From assembly GCF_000621505.1 (NCBI RefSeq), contig NZ_KK211293.1, positions 141,505-196,616 on the forward strand: a stretch of 55,112 nucleotides of DNA, read 5' to 3'. The DNA comes from Ruminiclostridium cellobioparum DSM 1351 = ATCC 15832. Its GTDB lineage: Bacteria; Bacillota; Clostridia; Acetivibrionales; DSM-1351. Below are positions 43,996 to 52,270 of this stretch, piece after piece. A program made the translations under genes and the position numbers. Under the pieces are notes generated by a model that saw only the letters and a program-made list of their open reading frames with translations, searched no databases and was not told the DNA's origin. Position 1 is the stretch's first letter. Each line of letters starts with the position of its first letter.

Positions 43996-44898
43996 GTGAA
44001 AAGTGCCATTGATTTGCATTTGCACTCTTGCTATAGTGATGATGGGGAAGTCAGCCCCCAGGAACTGGTTAAAAAATGCAAAAATAATGATATTCAAATT
44101 ATGGCAATTGCCGACCACAATTGTGTAAGAGCAAATGGGGAGGCACAAAACATGGCATTGGCAGCAGGAATAACTTATATTCCCGCTGTGGAGATCGACT
44201 GTACTTTTAATGGTACCAATCTCCATGTATTGGGATATGGAATCGATTATAACAGTCCTGATTTTGAAATAATCGAGAACGATATAACAAAACAAAGTTC
44301 TGAAGTGTCTTACAAAATGCTGCTTGCCACTCAAAAGCTCGGATTCGGCATCAGCAGAGACGATATGTCCCCTTTGACTGAAAATATGTATTGGAATGAC
44401 AGATGGACCGGGGAAATGTTTGCGGAAGTACTGTTAAATAAACATGAGTATAAAAATCATAAATTACTTCTGCCTTATCGTCCCGGTGAGTCCAGAAGTG
44501 ATAATCCGTATGTGAATTTCTACTGGGATTTTTATTCCCAGGGGAAACCCTGCTATGTTGAAATGGTTTACCCAACCTTGGAGCACATTGTTGAAATCAT
44601 TCATGAAAACGGGGGAAAAGCCGTTCTCGCACATCCCGGCGCTTCCCTGAAAGACAATGGTAAAATACTGAATGATATTATTTCAAAAGGAATTGACGGT
44701 ATAGAGGCCTTCAGCAGCTACCATTCACCGTCAGCGGCCTTTAATTTCTATAAAGCAGCAATAAATAATAATATACTTGTTACTTGCGGCAGTGATTATC
44801 ATGGTAAAACCAAGCCGTCAATTTCAATTGGGCAGCATGGCTGCTTAATTCCGGATGAGGAAATGCAAGGCGGCTTCTTATCCGGTTTATTCAAATAA
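43996..44898 (+). CDS. PHP-domain phosphoesterase
   Basis: A 300-residue hydrolase of the PHP superfamily, likely acting on a phosphomonoester or a nucleotide 3',5'-bisphosphate. Metal ligands are visible: DLHLHSCYSDDG (residues 5-16), ADHN, AVEID, VLAHPG and CGSDYHG near the C terminus. The metal-binding His and Asp residues are complete. GTG 43996 has AGGAGGG about 9 nt upstream. It probably belongs to the ROK regulon by position; the link is inferred. Confidence 0.82.
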   Translation: MKSAIDLHLHSCYSDDGEVSPQELVKKCKNNDIQIMAIADHNCVRANGEAQNMALAAGITYIPAVEIDCTFNGTNLHVLGYGIDYNSPDFEIIENDITKQSSEVSYKMLLATQKLGFGISRDDMSPLTENMYWNDRWTGEMFAEVLLNKHEYKNHKLLLPYRPGESRSDNPYVNFYWDFYSQGKPCYVEMVYPTLEHIVEIIHENGGKAVLAHPGASLKDNGKILNDIISKGIDGIEAFSSYHSPSAAFNFYKAAINNNILVTCGSDYHGKTKPSISIGQHGCLIPDEEMQGGFLSGLFK

Positions 44899-44973
44899 TG
44901 CATGGCCTGTTGGAAATCTCCTTCAGCATTGATAATTCAAAAAAGAGCAGTTAAAATTTTTTTCAGAACCCTA

Positions 44974-45027
44974 TTGATAAATTAAAACAAACAGCGTATA
45001 CTGTTAACAGTATTAATTATTAATACT
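44974..45027 (+). promoter_or_regulatory. Promoter and overlapping palindromes of the marR gene
   Basis: TTGATA (44974-44979), 17 bp, TATACT (44997-45002) is a good sigma-A promoter. ACTGTTAACAGT (45000-45011) is a perfect 12-bp palindrome overlapping the -10, and a perfect 19-bp palindrome (45009-45027) overlaps it in turn and covers the likely start site. This is a typical MarR autoregulatory layout. Confidence 0.7.
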
Positions 45028-45053
45028 ACAAAACATAAAAGGAGATGAATAAA

Positions 45054-45488
45054 TTGAACGCTATTGAGGAAGCGGTTAATGCATTAGATGCTTTGATGGC
45101 CCGCGGTAAATTTATGGAAGATTTTAATCGTTCAGGAAAGGGCGAGCTTTTTATTCTGAAGTATCTTTTTGAAAAGGCTTCACCTGCGCTTCCCTCTGAG
45201 TTGAGTGAAGCACTGCGAAGCAGCACGGCACGAATTTCAGTAGCTCTCGGAACCCTTGAAAAAAAAGGGCAGATCCATCGTGAGATTGATACGTCCAACC
45301 GCCGCAATATTCTGGTCACGATCACAGATGCGGGGCGTGAACGAATTCATACATTTATGCAGCAAATGAGGAACCATATGATTTGTGTACTGACCGAAAT
45401 GGGAGAGAAGGACGCAAAGGAGTTTGTCCGGCTTATGGAACGGTTCTTTGAAATTGCCCAGCGAACCATGCCGGATATTACCGAGTAG
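45054..45488 (+). CDS. MarR-family transcriptional regulator
   Basis: A 144-residue winged-helix repressor. The DNA-binding part is at about residues 45-95 (LPSELSEALRSSTARISVAL, then the wing DTSNRRNILVTIT), flanked by dimerisation helices. An ATG at 45045 lies directly on the GGAG sequence and is too close to use it; TTG 45054 is 9 nt from AAAGGAG and is preferred. It precedes two ABC exporter genes in the same direction, a common MarR-ABC-ABC drug-response layout, and probably represses them. Confidence 0.85.
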   Translation: MNAIEEAVNALDALMARGKFMEDFNRSGKGELFILKYLFEKASPALPSELSEALRSSTARISVALGTLEKKGQIHREIDTSNRRNILVTITDAGRERIHTFMQQMRNHMICVLTEMGEKDAKEFVRLMERFFEIAQRTMPDITE

Positions 45489-45574
45489 AAAATGCCCGTC
45501 TCGGGTAAATAACCCAGGCAATCAGAAATGAAATAAAGTGAAATTAAGAATGCAGGCTGCAATATGTCTGCATT

Positions 45575-45635
45575 AAAAAAACTCCAACGCTAACAGCGTT
45601 CAATATTAACACGGATAACAAGGAGGAGTCTTTTT
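45575..45635 (+). promoter_or_regulatory. Leader of the ABC exporter pair with possible Shine-Dalgarno pairing
   Basis: A7CTCC at 45575-45585 can pair with GGAGTCTTTTT at 45625-45635, ten of eleven positions, across the ribosome site of the gene starting at 45637. Between them is AACGCT-AAC-AGCGTT (45586-45600), a perfect inverted repeat that may be a MarR site or RNA hairpin. Confidence 0.35.
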
Positions 45636-45636
45636 C

Positions 45637-47397
45637 ATGATTCGAATTTTTAAATACCTCAAGCCAAGAGAATGGCTGATGGCATTCATCAGCTTGTTTT
45701 TTGTGGTGGCACAGGTCTGGCTGGATTTAAAATCGCCGGACTATATGTCGAAAATCACAATGCTGGTGCAAACACCCGGCAGTGCCATGAGTGACATTTG
45801 GATAGCAGGCGGCAAAATGCTGCTTTGCACGCTTGGCAGCTTGATATCTGCCATTATTGTTGGTTTTTTTGCTGCACGAATTGCCGCCACATTTTCAAAA
45901 CAGCTTCGCAGTCTGCTCTTTAACAAGGTGGAAGCTTTTTCGATGGAGGAAATTAACCGTTTTTCCACTGACAGCCTCATTACCCGTTCCACCAATGACA
46001 TTACGCAGGTTCAGATGTTGATTACAATGGGGCTGCAGCTTATCATTAAAGCGCCTATTACGGCTGTATGGGCTATTACCAAAATTGCTGGAAAGGGCTT
46101 CGAATGGACATTGACGACAGGAGCTGCAGTAGTGATTTTGATTGTAATGATTGGTTTCCTGATGATATTCGTCATACCAAAATTCAAAAAGATGCAAACC
46201 TTGACTGACAATATGAATCGTGTTACCCGCGAAAACCTGACGGGCTTGCGTGTTGTAAGGGCCTATAATGCCGAGGATTACCAGGAAAAAAGATTTGAGC
46301 AGGCCAATGATGAATTAACTGCTACCCAGCTTTTCACCAGCCGGGCCATGGCAATTATGATGCCTGTCATGAGCATGATTATGAGCGGTTTGTCCCTCTC
46401 CATCTATTGGATAGGCGCATACTTGATTAATGCTGCCGAGATGACGGATAAACTGACAATGTTCTCAAATATGGTGGTATTTTCCAGTTATGCCATGCAG
46501 GTTATCATGTCCTTTATGATGCTGGTCATGATTTTTATCATGCTTCCCCGCGCCAGTGTTTCCGCAAAACGTATCAACGAGGTGCTGGACACCAAACCCA
46601 CGATATTGGATGGAACACGGACAGAAGGCATTCCGGGTTTGGCCGGAGAGGTGACGTTCAAGCATGTGAGCTTTAAATACCCAGGTGCGGCTGACTATGT
46701 GCTGAAGGATGTGAATTTCACGGTAAAGCAGGGTGAAACCATTGCCTTTATCGGTTCCACAGGCAGCGGCAAGTCAACCCTCATTAATCTTGTCCCCCGA
46801 TTTTTTGATGCCACCGAAGGTGAAATCCTGATTGACGGTGTAAATATCCGGGAATATACGCAGGAAGCATTGCACAACAAAATCGGCTATGTGCCGCAGA
46901 AGGCTGTCATATTCAGGGGTACAGTTTCCTCCAATGTGGCATACGGCGATAACGGCCAGGGTGGATATTCAGCAGATGAAGTTAAAAAAGCTGTTGCTAT
47001 TGCACAGGGCTCGGATTTTGTGGAGCGTATGGACGGTGGTTATGACGCCGACATCTCTCAAGGCGGATCAAATGTGTCGGGCGGCCAAAAACAGCGGCTC
47101 GCTATTGCCCGCGCAGTCTGCCGGAAGCCGGAAATCTATATCTTCGACGATTCCTTTTCTGCGCTGGACTACAAAACCGACCGGGTTCTGCGCAGTGTGC
47201 TGAAAAAAGAAACTGCCGGAGTGACCAGTATGATTGTGGCGCAGCGTATCGGTACTATTATGGACGCCGACCAGATTGTCGTACTGAACGAGGGCAGGGT
47301 TGTGGGGAAGGGCAGACACAGGGATTTGCTGCAAATCTGTGAGGTATACAGGCAAATTGCCATGAGCCAATTAAGTGAGGAGGAACTTGTATCATGA
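45637..47397 (+). CDS. Heterodimeric ABC exporter, subunit with degenerate ATP site
   Basis: A 586-residue half-transporter with six membrane helices (~15-310) and ATPase (~335-586). Walker A is GSTGSGKST and the signature VSGGQKQRL. Walker B is IYIFDDSFSALD, with Asp in place of the catalytic Glu, and the switch His is replaced by Gln (IVAQRIGTI). These two changes are characteristic of the non-catalytic half in TM287/288- and BmrCD-type heterodimers. The partner overlaps it by 4 nt. Likely export of drugs or lipids, under the upstream MarR. Confidence 0.88.
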   Translation: MIRIFKYLKPREWLMAFISLFFVVAQVWLDLKSPDYMSKITMLVQTPGSAMSDIWIAGGKMLLCTLGSLISAIIVGFFAARIAATFSKQLRSLLFNKVEAFSMEEINRFSTDSLITRSTNDITQVQMLITMGLQLIIKAPITAVWAITKIAGKGFEWTLTTGAAVVILIVMIGFLMIFVIPKFKKMQTLTDNMNRVTRENLTGLRVVRAYNAEDYQEKRFEQANDELTATQLFTSRAMAIMMPVMSMIMSGLSLSIYWIGAYLINAAEMTDKLTMFSNMVVFSSYAMQVIMSFMMLVMIFIMLPRASVSAKRINEVLDTKPTILDGTRTEGIPGLAGEVTFKHVSFKYPGAADYVLKDVNFTVKQGETIAFIGSTGSGKSTLINLVPRFFDATEGEILIDGVNIREYTQEALHNKIGYVPQKAVIFRGTVSSNVAYGDNGQGGYSADEVKKAVAIAQGSDFVERMDGGYDADISQGGSNVSGGQKQRLAIARAVCRKPEIYIFDDSFSALDYKTDRVLRSVLKKETAGVTSMIVAQRIGTIMDADQIVVLNEGRVVGKGRHRDLLQICEVYRQIAMSQLSEEELVS

Positions 47398-49256
47398 GTG
47401 CGCAAACAAGGAACAAACCGCATGGCAGACCTGCCGGAGGGCCGATGGGGCCGGGGTCTATGGGCGGCGTGGCAGAAAAGCCGAAAAACTTTAAGGAAAC
47501 CTGGGGCAAGTTGATTGCCTATTGTAAGAATTATATGCCCGCGGTGGTTGTCGCTCTTGTTTTAGCGGCAATCGGAACGGTGCTTCAGATAGTCGGACCC
47601 GATAAGTTGAAGGAAATGACCAATGAAATCATGAAGGGGCTGCCTGCGCTGGTAAACGGCAAACAGCTTCTTGGCACGATAGACTTCTCCGCAGTAAAAA
47701 GCATCGCGTTCATGCTGGTTGCTTTTTACGCAGGTTCTACCGTTCTCAGTTTTATTCAAAGCTACATGATGGCAACGATAACGCAGAAAATCAGCAAAAA
47801 TATGCGTACCGGCATATCCCAAAAAATCAACAGGATGCCCTTAAAATATTTTGACAAGGTCAGCTATGGTGATGTTCTCAGCCGTGTAACCAACGATGTG
47901 GACACCATTGGCATGACCATGAATCAAAGCATCGGAAACCTGGTCACATCCATTACCATGTTTGTGGGCTCAGCCATTATGATGTTTTATAACAACTGGA
48001 TTATGGCACTGACCGCCATTGGATCGAGCATTTTCGGGTTTGTCTTCATGAGCATTATCATGATGAAATCTCAAAAATATTTCGTCCGGCAGCAAAATGA
48101 TTTGGGTGCGGCCAATGGTCATGTGGAGGAGGTTTACTCCGGTCATAACGTGGTAAAGGCTTATAACGGCGGTAAGGAAGCCAAGAAGATTTTTGAAAAT
48201 GTAAATCAAAATCTGTTTGACAGCGGATGGAAAAGCCAGTTTATGTCGGGTATGATGATGCCGTTTATGGCGTTTATCGGCAACTTCGGCTATGTGGCCG
48301 TCTGCGTGGTGGGAGCAGCTCTGGCCATGAACGGAACCATCAGCTTCGGTGTGATTGTCGCATTTATGATATATATCCGCCTGTTCACCCAACCCCTGTC
48401 TCAAATCGCACAGGCCTTTCAAAACCTGCAGAGAACTGCTGCTGCCAGTGAGCGCGTATTCGAGTTCTTTGATGAAGAAGAACTGTCCGACGAGAGTCAA
48501 AAAGCAAAGCGGCTGGAAAACGTAAAAGGTGATGTAGAATTCCGCCATGTAAAGTTTGGGTATACACCGGATAAGACTATCATTCACGACTTCTCGGCTA
48601 AAATCAAGGCCGGACAGAAAGTGGCAATTGTGGGGCCCACCGGCGCGGGAAAAACCACAATGGTCAACCTGCTTATGCGCTTCTATGAGCTGGACAGCGG
48701 TGAAATCCTGTTGGATGGCATACCCGAAAGCCAGGTCCGGCGTGAAAACGTGCATGAGCAGTTCGGTATGGTGTTGCAGGATACATGGCTTTTCGAGGGC
48801 ACTATCAAGGAAAACATCATCTATTGCAAGCAAGGCGTGACAGACGGACAGGTAATTGCCGCCTGCAAGGCAGTGGGACTGCACCACTTTATCAAGACAC
48901 TGCCGCACGGGTATGACACACCGTTGAATGATAAGGCCAACCTTTCACAGGGGCAAAAACAGCTTGTTACTATTGCCAGAGCCATGATTCAGAATGCGCC
49001 AATGCTGATTTTGGACGAGGCGACCAGCAGCGTGGATACCCGTACTGAACTGCTGATTCAGGAAGCAATGGATAAGCTGACCCAAGGCCGCACATCCTTT
49101 GTGATTGCCCACCGGCTTTCAACCATAAAAAACGCCGATTTGATTTTGGTGATGAAGGACGGGGACATCATCGAAAGCGGCAGCCATCTGGAACTGCTGG
49201 CGCAGGGCGGATTTTATGCCGACCTTTACAACAGCCAGTTTGAACCTGCTGCATAA
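47394..49256 (+). CDS. Heterodimeric ABC exporter, catalytic subunit
   Basis: A 620-residue half-transporter. A Gly/Pro-rich N-terminal tail (~1-30) precedes six membrane helices (~45-345). ATPase motifs: GPTGAGKTT, VLQDTWLF, LSQGQKQLV in place of LSGGQ, MLILDEATSSVD with the catalytic Glu, and FVIAHRLSTI. The LSQGQ signature with intact Glu and His is the mirror image of the partner, so each composite ATP site mixes one normal and one degenerate half. Start ATG overlaps the preceding stop. A terminator follows. Confidence 0.88.
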   Translation: MSAQTRNKPHGRPAGGPMGPGSMGGVAEKPKNFKETWGKLIAYCKNYMPAVVVALVLAAIGTVLQIVGPDKLKEMTNEIMKGLPALVNGKQLLGTIDFSAVKSIAFMLVAFYAGSTVLSFIQSYMMATITQKISKNMRTGISQKINRMPLKYFDKVSYGDVLSRVTNDVDTIGMTMNQSIGNLVTSITMFVGSAIMMFYNNWIMALTAIGSSIFGFVFMSIIMMKSQKYFVRQQNDLGAANGHVEEVYSGHNVVKAYNGGKEAKKIFENVNQNLFDSGWKSQFMSGMMMPFMAFIGNFGYVAVCVVGAALAMNGTISFGVIVAFMIYIRLFTQPLSQIAQAFQNLQRTAAASERVFEFFDEEELSDESQKAKRLENVKGDVEFRHVKFGYTPDKTIIHDFSAKIKAGQKVAIVGPTGAGKTTMVNLLMRFYELDSGEILLDGIPESQVRRENVHEQFGMVLQDTWLFEGTIKENIIYCKQGVTDGQVIAACKAVGLHHFIKTLPHGYDTPLNDKANLSQGQKQLVTIARAMIQNAPMLILDEATSSVDTRTELLIQEAMDKLTQGRTSFVIAHRLSTIKNADLILVMKDGDIIESGSHLELLAQGGFYADLYNSQFEPAA

Positions 49257-49289
49257 GCAGCCACAGCCGGCATGGCAAGATAATTGGAA

Positions 49290-49326
49290 GAGAGTATTTT
49301 CTAGCGAAGATACCCTCTTTTTTTTA
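49290..49326 (+). terminator. Rho-independent terminator after the ABC exporter
   Basis: AGAGAGTATTTTC pairs imperfectly with GAAGATACCCTCT around TAGC, followed by T8. Confidence 0.75.
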
Positions 49327-49373
49327 TGCTTTAAAGAATGGGGAAAACCAATGTCTTCATTCCGGGCTTACAC

Positions 49374-49402
49374 TTGATTAATCTTTATTTGTATAGTAGA
49401 AT
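49374..49402 (+). promoter_or_regulatory. Sigma-A promoter of the arsR-ccdA-tlpA unit
   Basis: TTGATT (49374-49379), 17 bp, TAGAAT (49397-49402), about 80 bp before the ArsR start. Confidence 0.5.
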
Positions 49403-49481
49403 ATTAGAAATTACTTAATTAATGACATGTAAACATTGACAAAAGCAATTCGCAACATAAAAACAAAGAGGGGATAAGGTC

Positions 49482-49766
49482 ATGGAAAAAAAAGCCAAAC
49501 AGCTGGCAGAGCTTTTAAAAGTACTGGCAAATGAAAACCGTTTGATGATTTTGTGTGTGTTGATGAAAGAGCCCAAAACTGTCAGCAGAATTGCCGAGAA
49601 AGTTCCTAATATTACACAGTCGGCATTATCACAGCACCTGGCACTCTTGAAAGCACATGGGATACTGGACTTTACTAAAAATGGCCAAAATATAACTTAT
49701 TCGATCGCCGACCACAGGGTTGAGGAAATTATCCAAACGCTGAGAAAATATTATTGTGATAATTAG
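49482..49766 (+). CDS. ArsR-family winged-helix regulator
   Basis: A 94-residue small repressor of the ArsR/SmtB fold. The HTH region covers residues ~13-75: LKVLANENRLMILCVL, then VPNITQSALSQHLALLKAHG and a beta wing (FTKNGQNITYSI). The only Cys is in the LCVL helix (residue ~26), so a typical CxC metal site is absent; it may be a redox or other type of sensor. GAGGGG precedes the ATG. It is the first gene of an operon with CcdA and a thioredoxin-like lipoprotein, so it probably responds to thiol or oxidative signals. Confidence 0.85.
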   Translation: MEKKAKQLAELLKVLANENRLMILCVLMKEPKTVSRIAEKVPNITQSALSQHLALLKAHGILDFTKNGQNITYSIADHRVEEIIQTLRKYYCDN

Positions 49767-49829
49767 ATACAATTTTATTGTTTTATTATAAAGAAGTAAA
49801 GGTATAGTACATTGGAAAGGTATATCAGT

Positions 49830-50495
49830 ATGCAATATATTCTTTTGTTTTTAGAAGGCATTATTACATTCATATCTCCCTGTCTTTTGCCCATGCTGCC
49901 TATATACATATCGTATTTTGCAGCAAATGAAGTAAATGGAAGAAAAACACTCATGAATGCAATTGGATTTGTTTTGGGGTTTACCGTCGTCTTTATTACA
50001 ATGGGCGCTTTTGCGGGGATTATTGGAAGAGTTATACGTGATTACACAACAATACTTAATGTTGTAACAGGACTAATTGTAATTATATTTGGTCTGAATT
50101 TTTTAGGAGTTATAAAAATAGGATTTTTAAACCGTATAAGCAATAAAAATGCTGATGTTAAAAACCTTGGATTTTTTTCATCCATGCTCTTTGGGCTTGT
50201 GTTTTCCATTAGCTGGACACCCTGTGTGGGGGCATTTCTGGGTTCCGCTCTGCTAATGGCATCTCTGGGAGGATCATCACTGCAAGGAATTTCCATGCTG
50301 CTTACCTTTTCATTAGGGCTGGGGATTCCATTTGTCGCAAGTGCTCTATTAATTGACCAGTTGAAAGGTGCATTCAATTTTATTAAGAGAAATTATAAAA
50401 TCATCAATTTTATATCCGGCGGACTGCTCATCATTATCGGTATACTTATGGCAACCGGATACATGGGATATTTTCTTTCACTTTTAACTTTTTAG
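49830..50495 (+). CDS. ccdA: CcdA-type cytochrome c biogenesis / thiol electron carrier
   Basis: A 221-residue six-helix membrane protein of the CcdA/DsbD-beta family, which carries reducing equivalents from cytoplasmic thioredoxin to the outside. The two redox cysteines are in FISPCLLPMLP (first helix) and SWTPCVGAFLGS (fourth), with flanking Pro residues. Start is ATG 49830 with GGAAAGG 9 nt upstream; a TTG 18 nt earlier has none. The thioredoxin-like partner follows after 11 nt, forming a complete thiol relay. Confidence 0.9.
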   Translation: MQYILLFLEGIITFISPCLLPMLPIYISYFAANEVNGRKTLMNAIGFVLGFTVVFITMGAFAGIIGRVIRDYTTILNVVTGLIVIIFGLNFLGVIKIGFLNRISNKNADVKNLGFFSSMLFGLVFSISWTPCVGAFLGSALLMASLGGSSLQGISMLLTFSLGLGIPFVASALLIDQLKGAFNFIKRNYKIINFISGGLLIIIGILMATGYMGYFLSLLTF

Positions 50496-50506
50496 GGGGC
50501 ATATTT

Positions 50507-51094
50507 ATGAACAAGAAAACAAAAACAATCATCCTGATAGCAGCATTTGCCTTGTTTGTTGTCCTGGCTGCTTGTGTGTACAACATACTCAGCCAAAGGG
50601 TATCGCCGCAAAATAATATTGACATTTCTCAAAAAAATGGTCAGGTGTCTCAAGACAACCAGGAGCAGGTAACAGAAAAAATGAAAGCACCTGATTTTAC
50701 GGTTTTAGATGCGGCCGGAAATAATGTGAAACTGTCAGAATTATTCGGCAAACCTATTGTACTGAACTTTTGGGCAAGCTGGTGCCCTCCATGTAAAGGT
50801 GAAATGCCCGAATTCAATAAGGTATATGCGGAAGTTGGACAGGACATCACATTTATGATGGTAGATCTTGTGGACGGGCAGCGTGAAACACAGGAAAAAG
50901 GTGCACAGTATGTAAAGGACGAGGATTTTTCGTTTCCTGTCTATTTTGACACCAAGCAGGATGCGGCTGATAAATACGGTATTGCGTCCATACCTACAAC
51001 AATCTTTATTGATAAGGACGGCTATATTGTGACAGGAGCACAAGGGGCTATTGATGAAAAAACCTTACAAAAAGGAATTGATTTAATTAGGTGA
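50507..51094 (+). CDS. TlpA/ResA-like membrane-anchored thioredoxin
   Basis: A 195-residue extracytoplasmic thiol-disulfide oxidoreductase. An N-terminal membrane anchor or signal (residues 8-28, with VLAAC resembling a lipobox) is followed by a Gln/Asn-rich linker and a thioredoxin fold. The active site is WASWCPPCKGEMPEF (CPPC), and the cis-Pro loop is ASIPTTIFID. It is probably reduced by the preceding CcdA and reduces substrates outside the membrane, for example peroxides, disulfides or haem-binding apoproteins. AGGGGGC precedes the ATG at a workable distance. Confidence 0.9.
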   Translation: MNKKTKTIILIAAFALFVVLAACVYNILSQRVSPQNNIDISQKNGQVSQDNQEQVTEKMKAPDFTVLDAAGNNVKLSELFGKPIVLNFWASWCPPCKGEMPEFNKVYAEVGQDITFMMVDLVDGQRETQEKGAQYVKDEDFSFPVYFDTKQDAADKYGIASIPTTIFIDKDGYIVTGAQGAIDEKTLQKGIDLIR

Positions 51095-51118
51095 ATTTAA
51101 TTATTACTTGGTTATTTT

Positions 51119-51382
51119 GTGATCAATGAGGGTGTACCGCTGATCAGTGATGGATTAGTTCTGGAAATGAACCGTAAATTACGAGAATATGTGGTCTGCA
51201 GATTTGAATCAGAAAACCACGAGCAGATGATAGTTGGTATGGGTAAGGCAACGAAATGCACTCGGTTTTGGCTGAAAAAGCATGGTTTAATTGCCGATGG
51301 ATTTTTTTCTGAAATGTATTATAAAAGCAAGTCTAACATCGTTTATGCAGTGTTATGGATTCCGTTTAAGAAACGAGGATAA
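51119..51382 (+). pseudogene. Probable C-terminal fragment of a GyrI-like effector-binding domain
   Basis: An 87-residue frame beginning at GTG without a ribosome site. The sequence REYVVCRFESE, TRFWLKKHGLIADG and the ending YAVLWIPFKK resemble the final part of the GyrI-like domain found at the end of AraC/MerR regulators (WLP-xxGY ... WIP). No N-terminal part exists upstream; tlpA ends 25 nt before it. It is probably a leftover of a larger regulator, but a small free effector-binding protein is possible. Confidence 0.4.
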
Positions 51383-51411
51383 TATATAATTTAATGCTGG
51401 AGGAAAAACAA

Positions 51412-51903
51412 ATGAGCAAGTACCAAGAAGGATTGAAACTACTTGAAGAAAAATTTGGCAATGGCAAAGACAATATTATTTCACTTGCAACGGTTGCGCG
51501 AGACCCGGGCACTGACGGAAAGCCACGCCCTGTTGTCCGTAGTGTGAACGCCTATTATGAAGACGGCACATTTTATGTTGTTACACATGGCAAATCAAAC
51601 AAAATGCAACAAATCGCACAAAACCAGGAGGTTTCGGTTTCAGGATGCTTAGAGATGTTTACCGCTAATGGAGTAGCTGAAAACCTTGGTTGGGTGCTTG
51701 ATCCGAAAAATGCTGAAATAAGAACCAAGCTCCGCACAGCTTTTGCAGAGTGGTATGACATGGCAAATAATGAAAAGGACGAGAGTTGTTGCTTTTTAGC
51801 AATCCATCTCACAAAGGGAACATTAAACATCAACCATTGGGAAAAATTATACCACATGGATTTTGTAAATAAGACTGATATGAAAAATGGGGGCATTTTT
51901 TAA
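51412..51903 (+). CDS. Pyridoxamine 5'-phosphate oxidase-like flavin-binding protein
   Basis: A 163-residue split-barrel protein of the PNPOx-like superfamily, which bind FMN, F420 or haem. The core shows IISLATVARDPGTDGKPRPVVRSVNAYYEDGTFYV, then KSNKMQQIAQNQEVSVSG and a C-terminal INHWEKLYHMDF. ATG 51412 follows TGGAGG at 10 nt; an in-frame ATG 18 nt upstream has none. Reaction is unknown; such small proteins are often general stress flavoproteins. A terminator follows at 52082-52142. Confidence 0.8.
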   Translation: MSKYQEGLKLLEEKFGNGKDNIISLATVARDPGTDGKPRPVVRSVNAYYEDGTFYVVTHGKSNKMQQIAQNQEVSVSGCLEMFTANGVAENLGWVLDPKNAEIRTKLRTAFAEWYDMANNEKDESCCFLAIHLTKGTLNINHWEKLYHMDFVNKTDMKNGGIF

Positions 51904-52081
51904 GGAGCAAAGTTTGTATAGATACGCGTAATCCTACGGTTTCCAGACTTTTATTGGTGCGATGCCATATGATCATAGCCAAGTAACGCATCCTCTATAT
52001 AATTTATAGTAGTATTCACTTGTTTAATCCGATAAATCCTATTCTATATGGGATTGTGAGTTTGTCCTGAGGAACATTCGC

Positions 52082-52142
52082 ACCAAAGAAGAGAAGAGAA
52101 TTAAATTTTAATGTTTAATCCTTTTTTCTTCTTTGGTTTTGT
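52082..52142 (+). terminator. Terminator in the 367-bp gap after the PNPOx-like gene
   Basis: ACCAAAGAAGA and TCTTCTTTGGT form the outer stem, with ATTAAA/TTTAAT inside and a T-rich 3' side. The remainder of 51904-52270 shows no gene. Confidence 0.65.
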
Positions 52143-52270
52143 TTGATACTATTCTTTTGGCTTCGGTACAGAGTATGGTTCAAGGATATGTTTCGAATTT
52201 AAAGAACAAGCTATTAGTCAAATAGGAATTTGTGGAGGAAGTTTAAGCAATATAAGTTAGGAGAGATACA

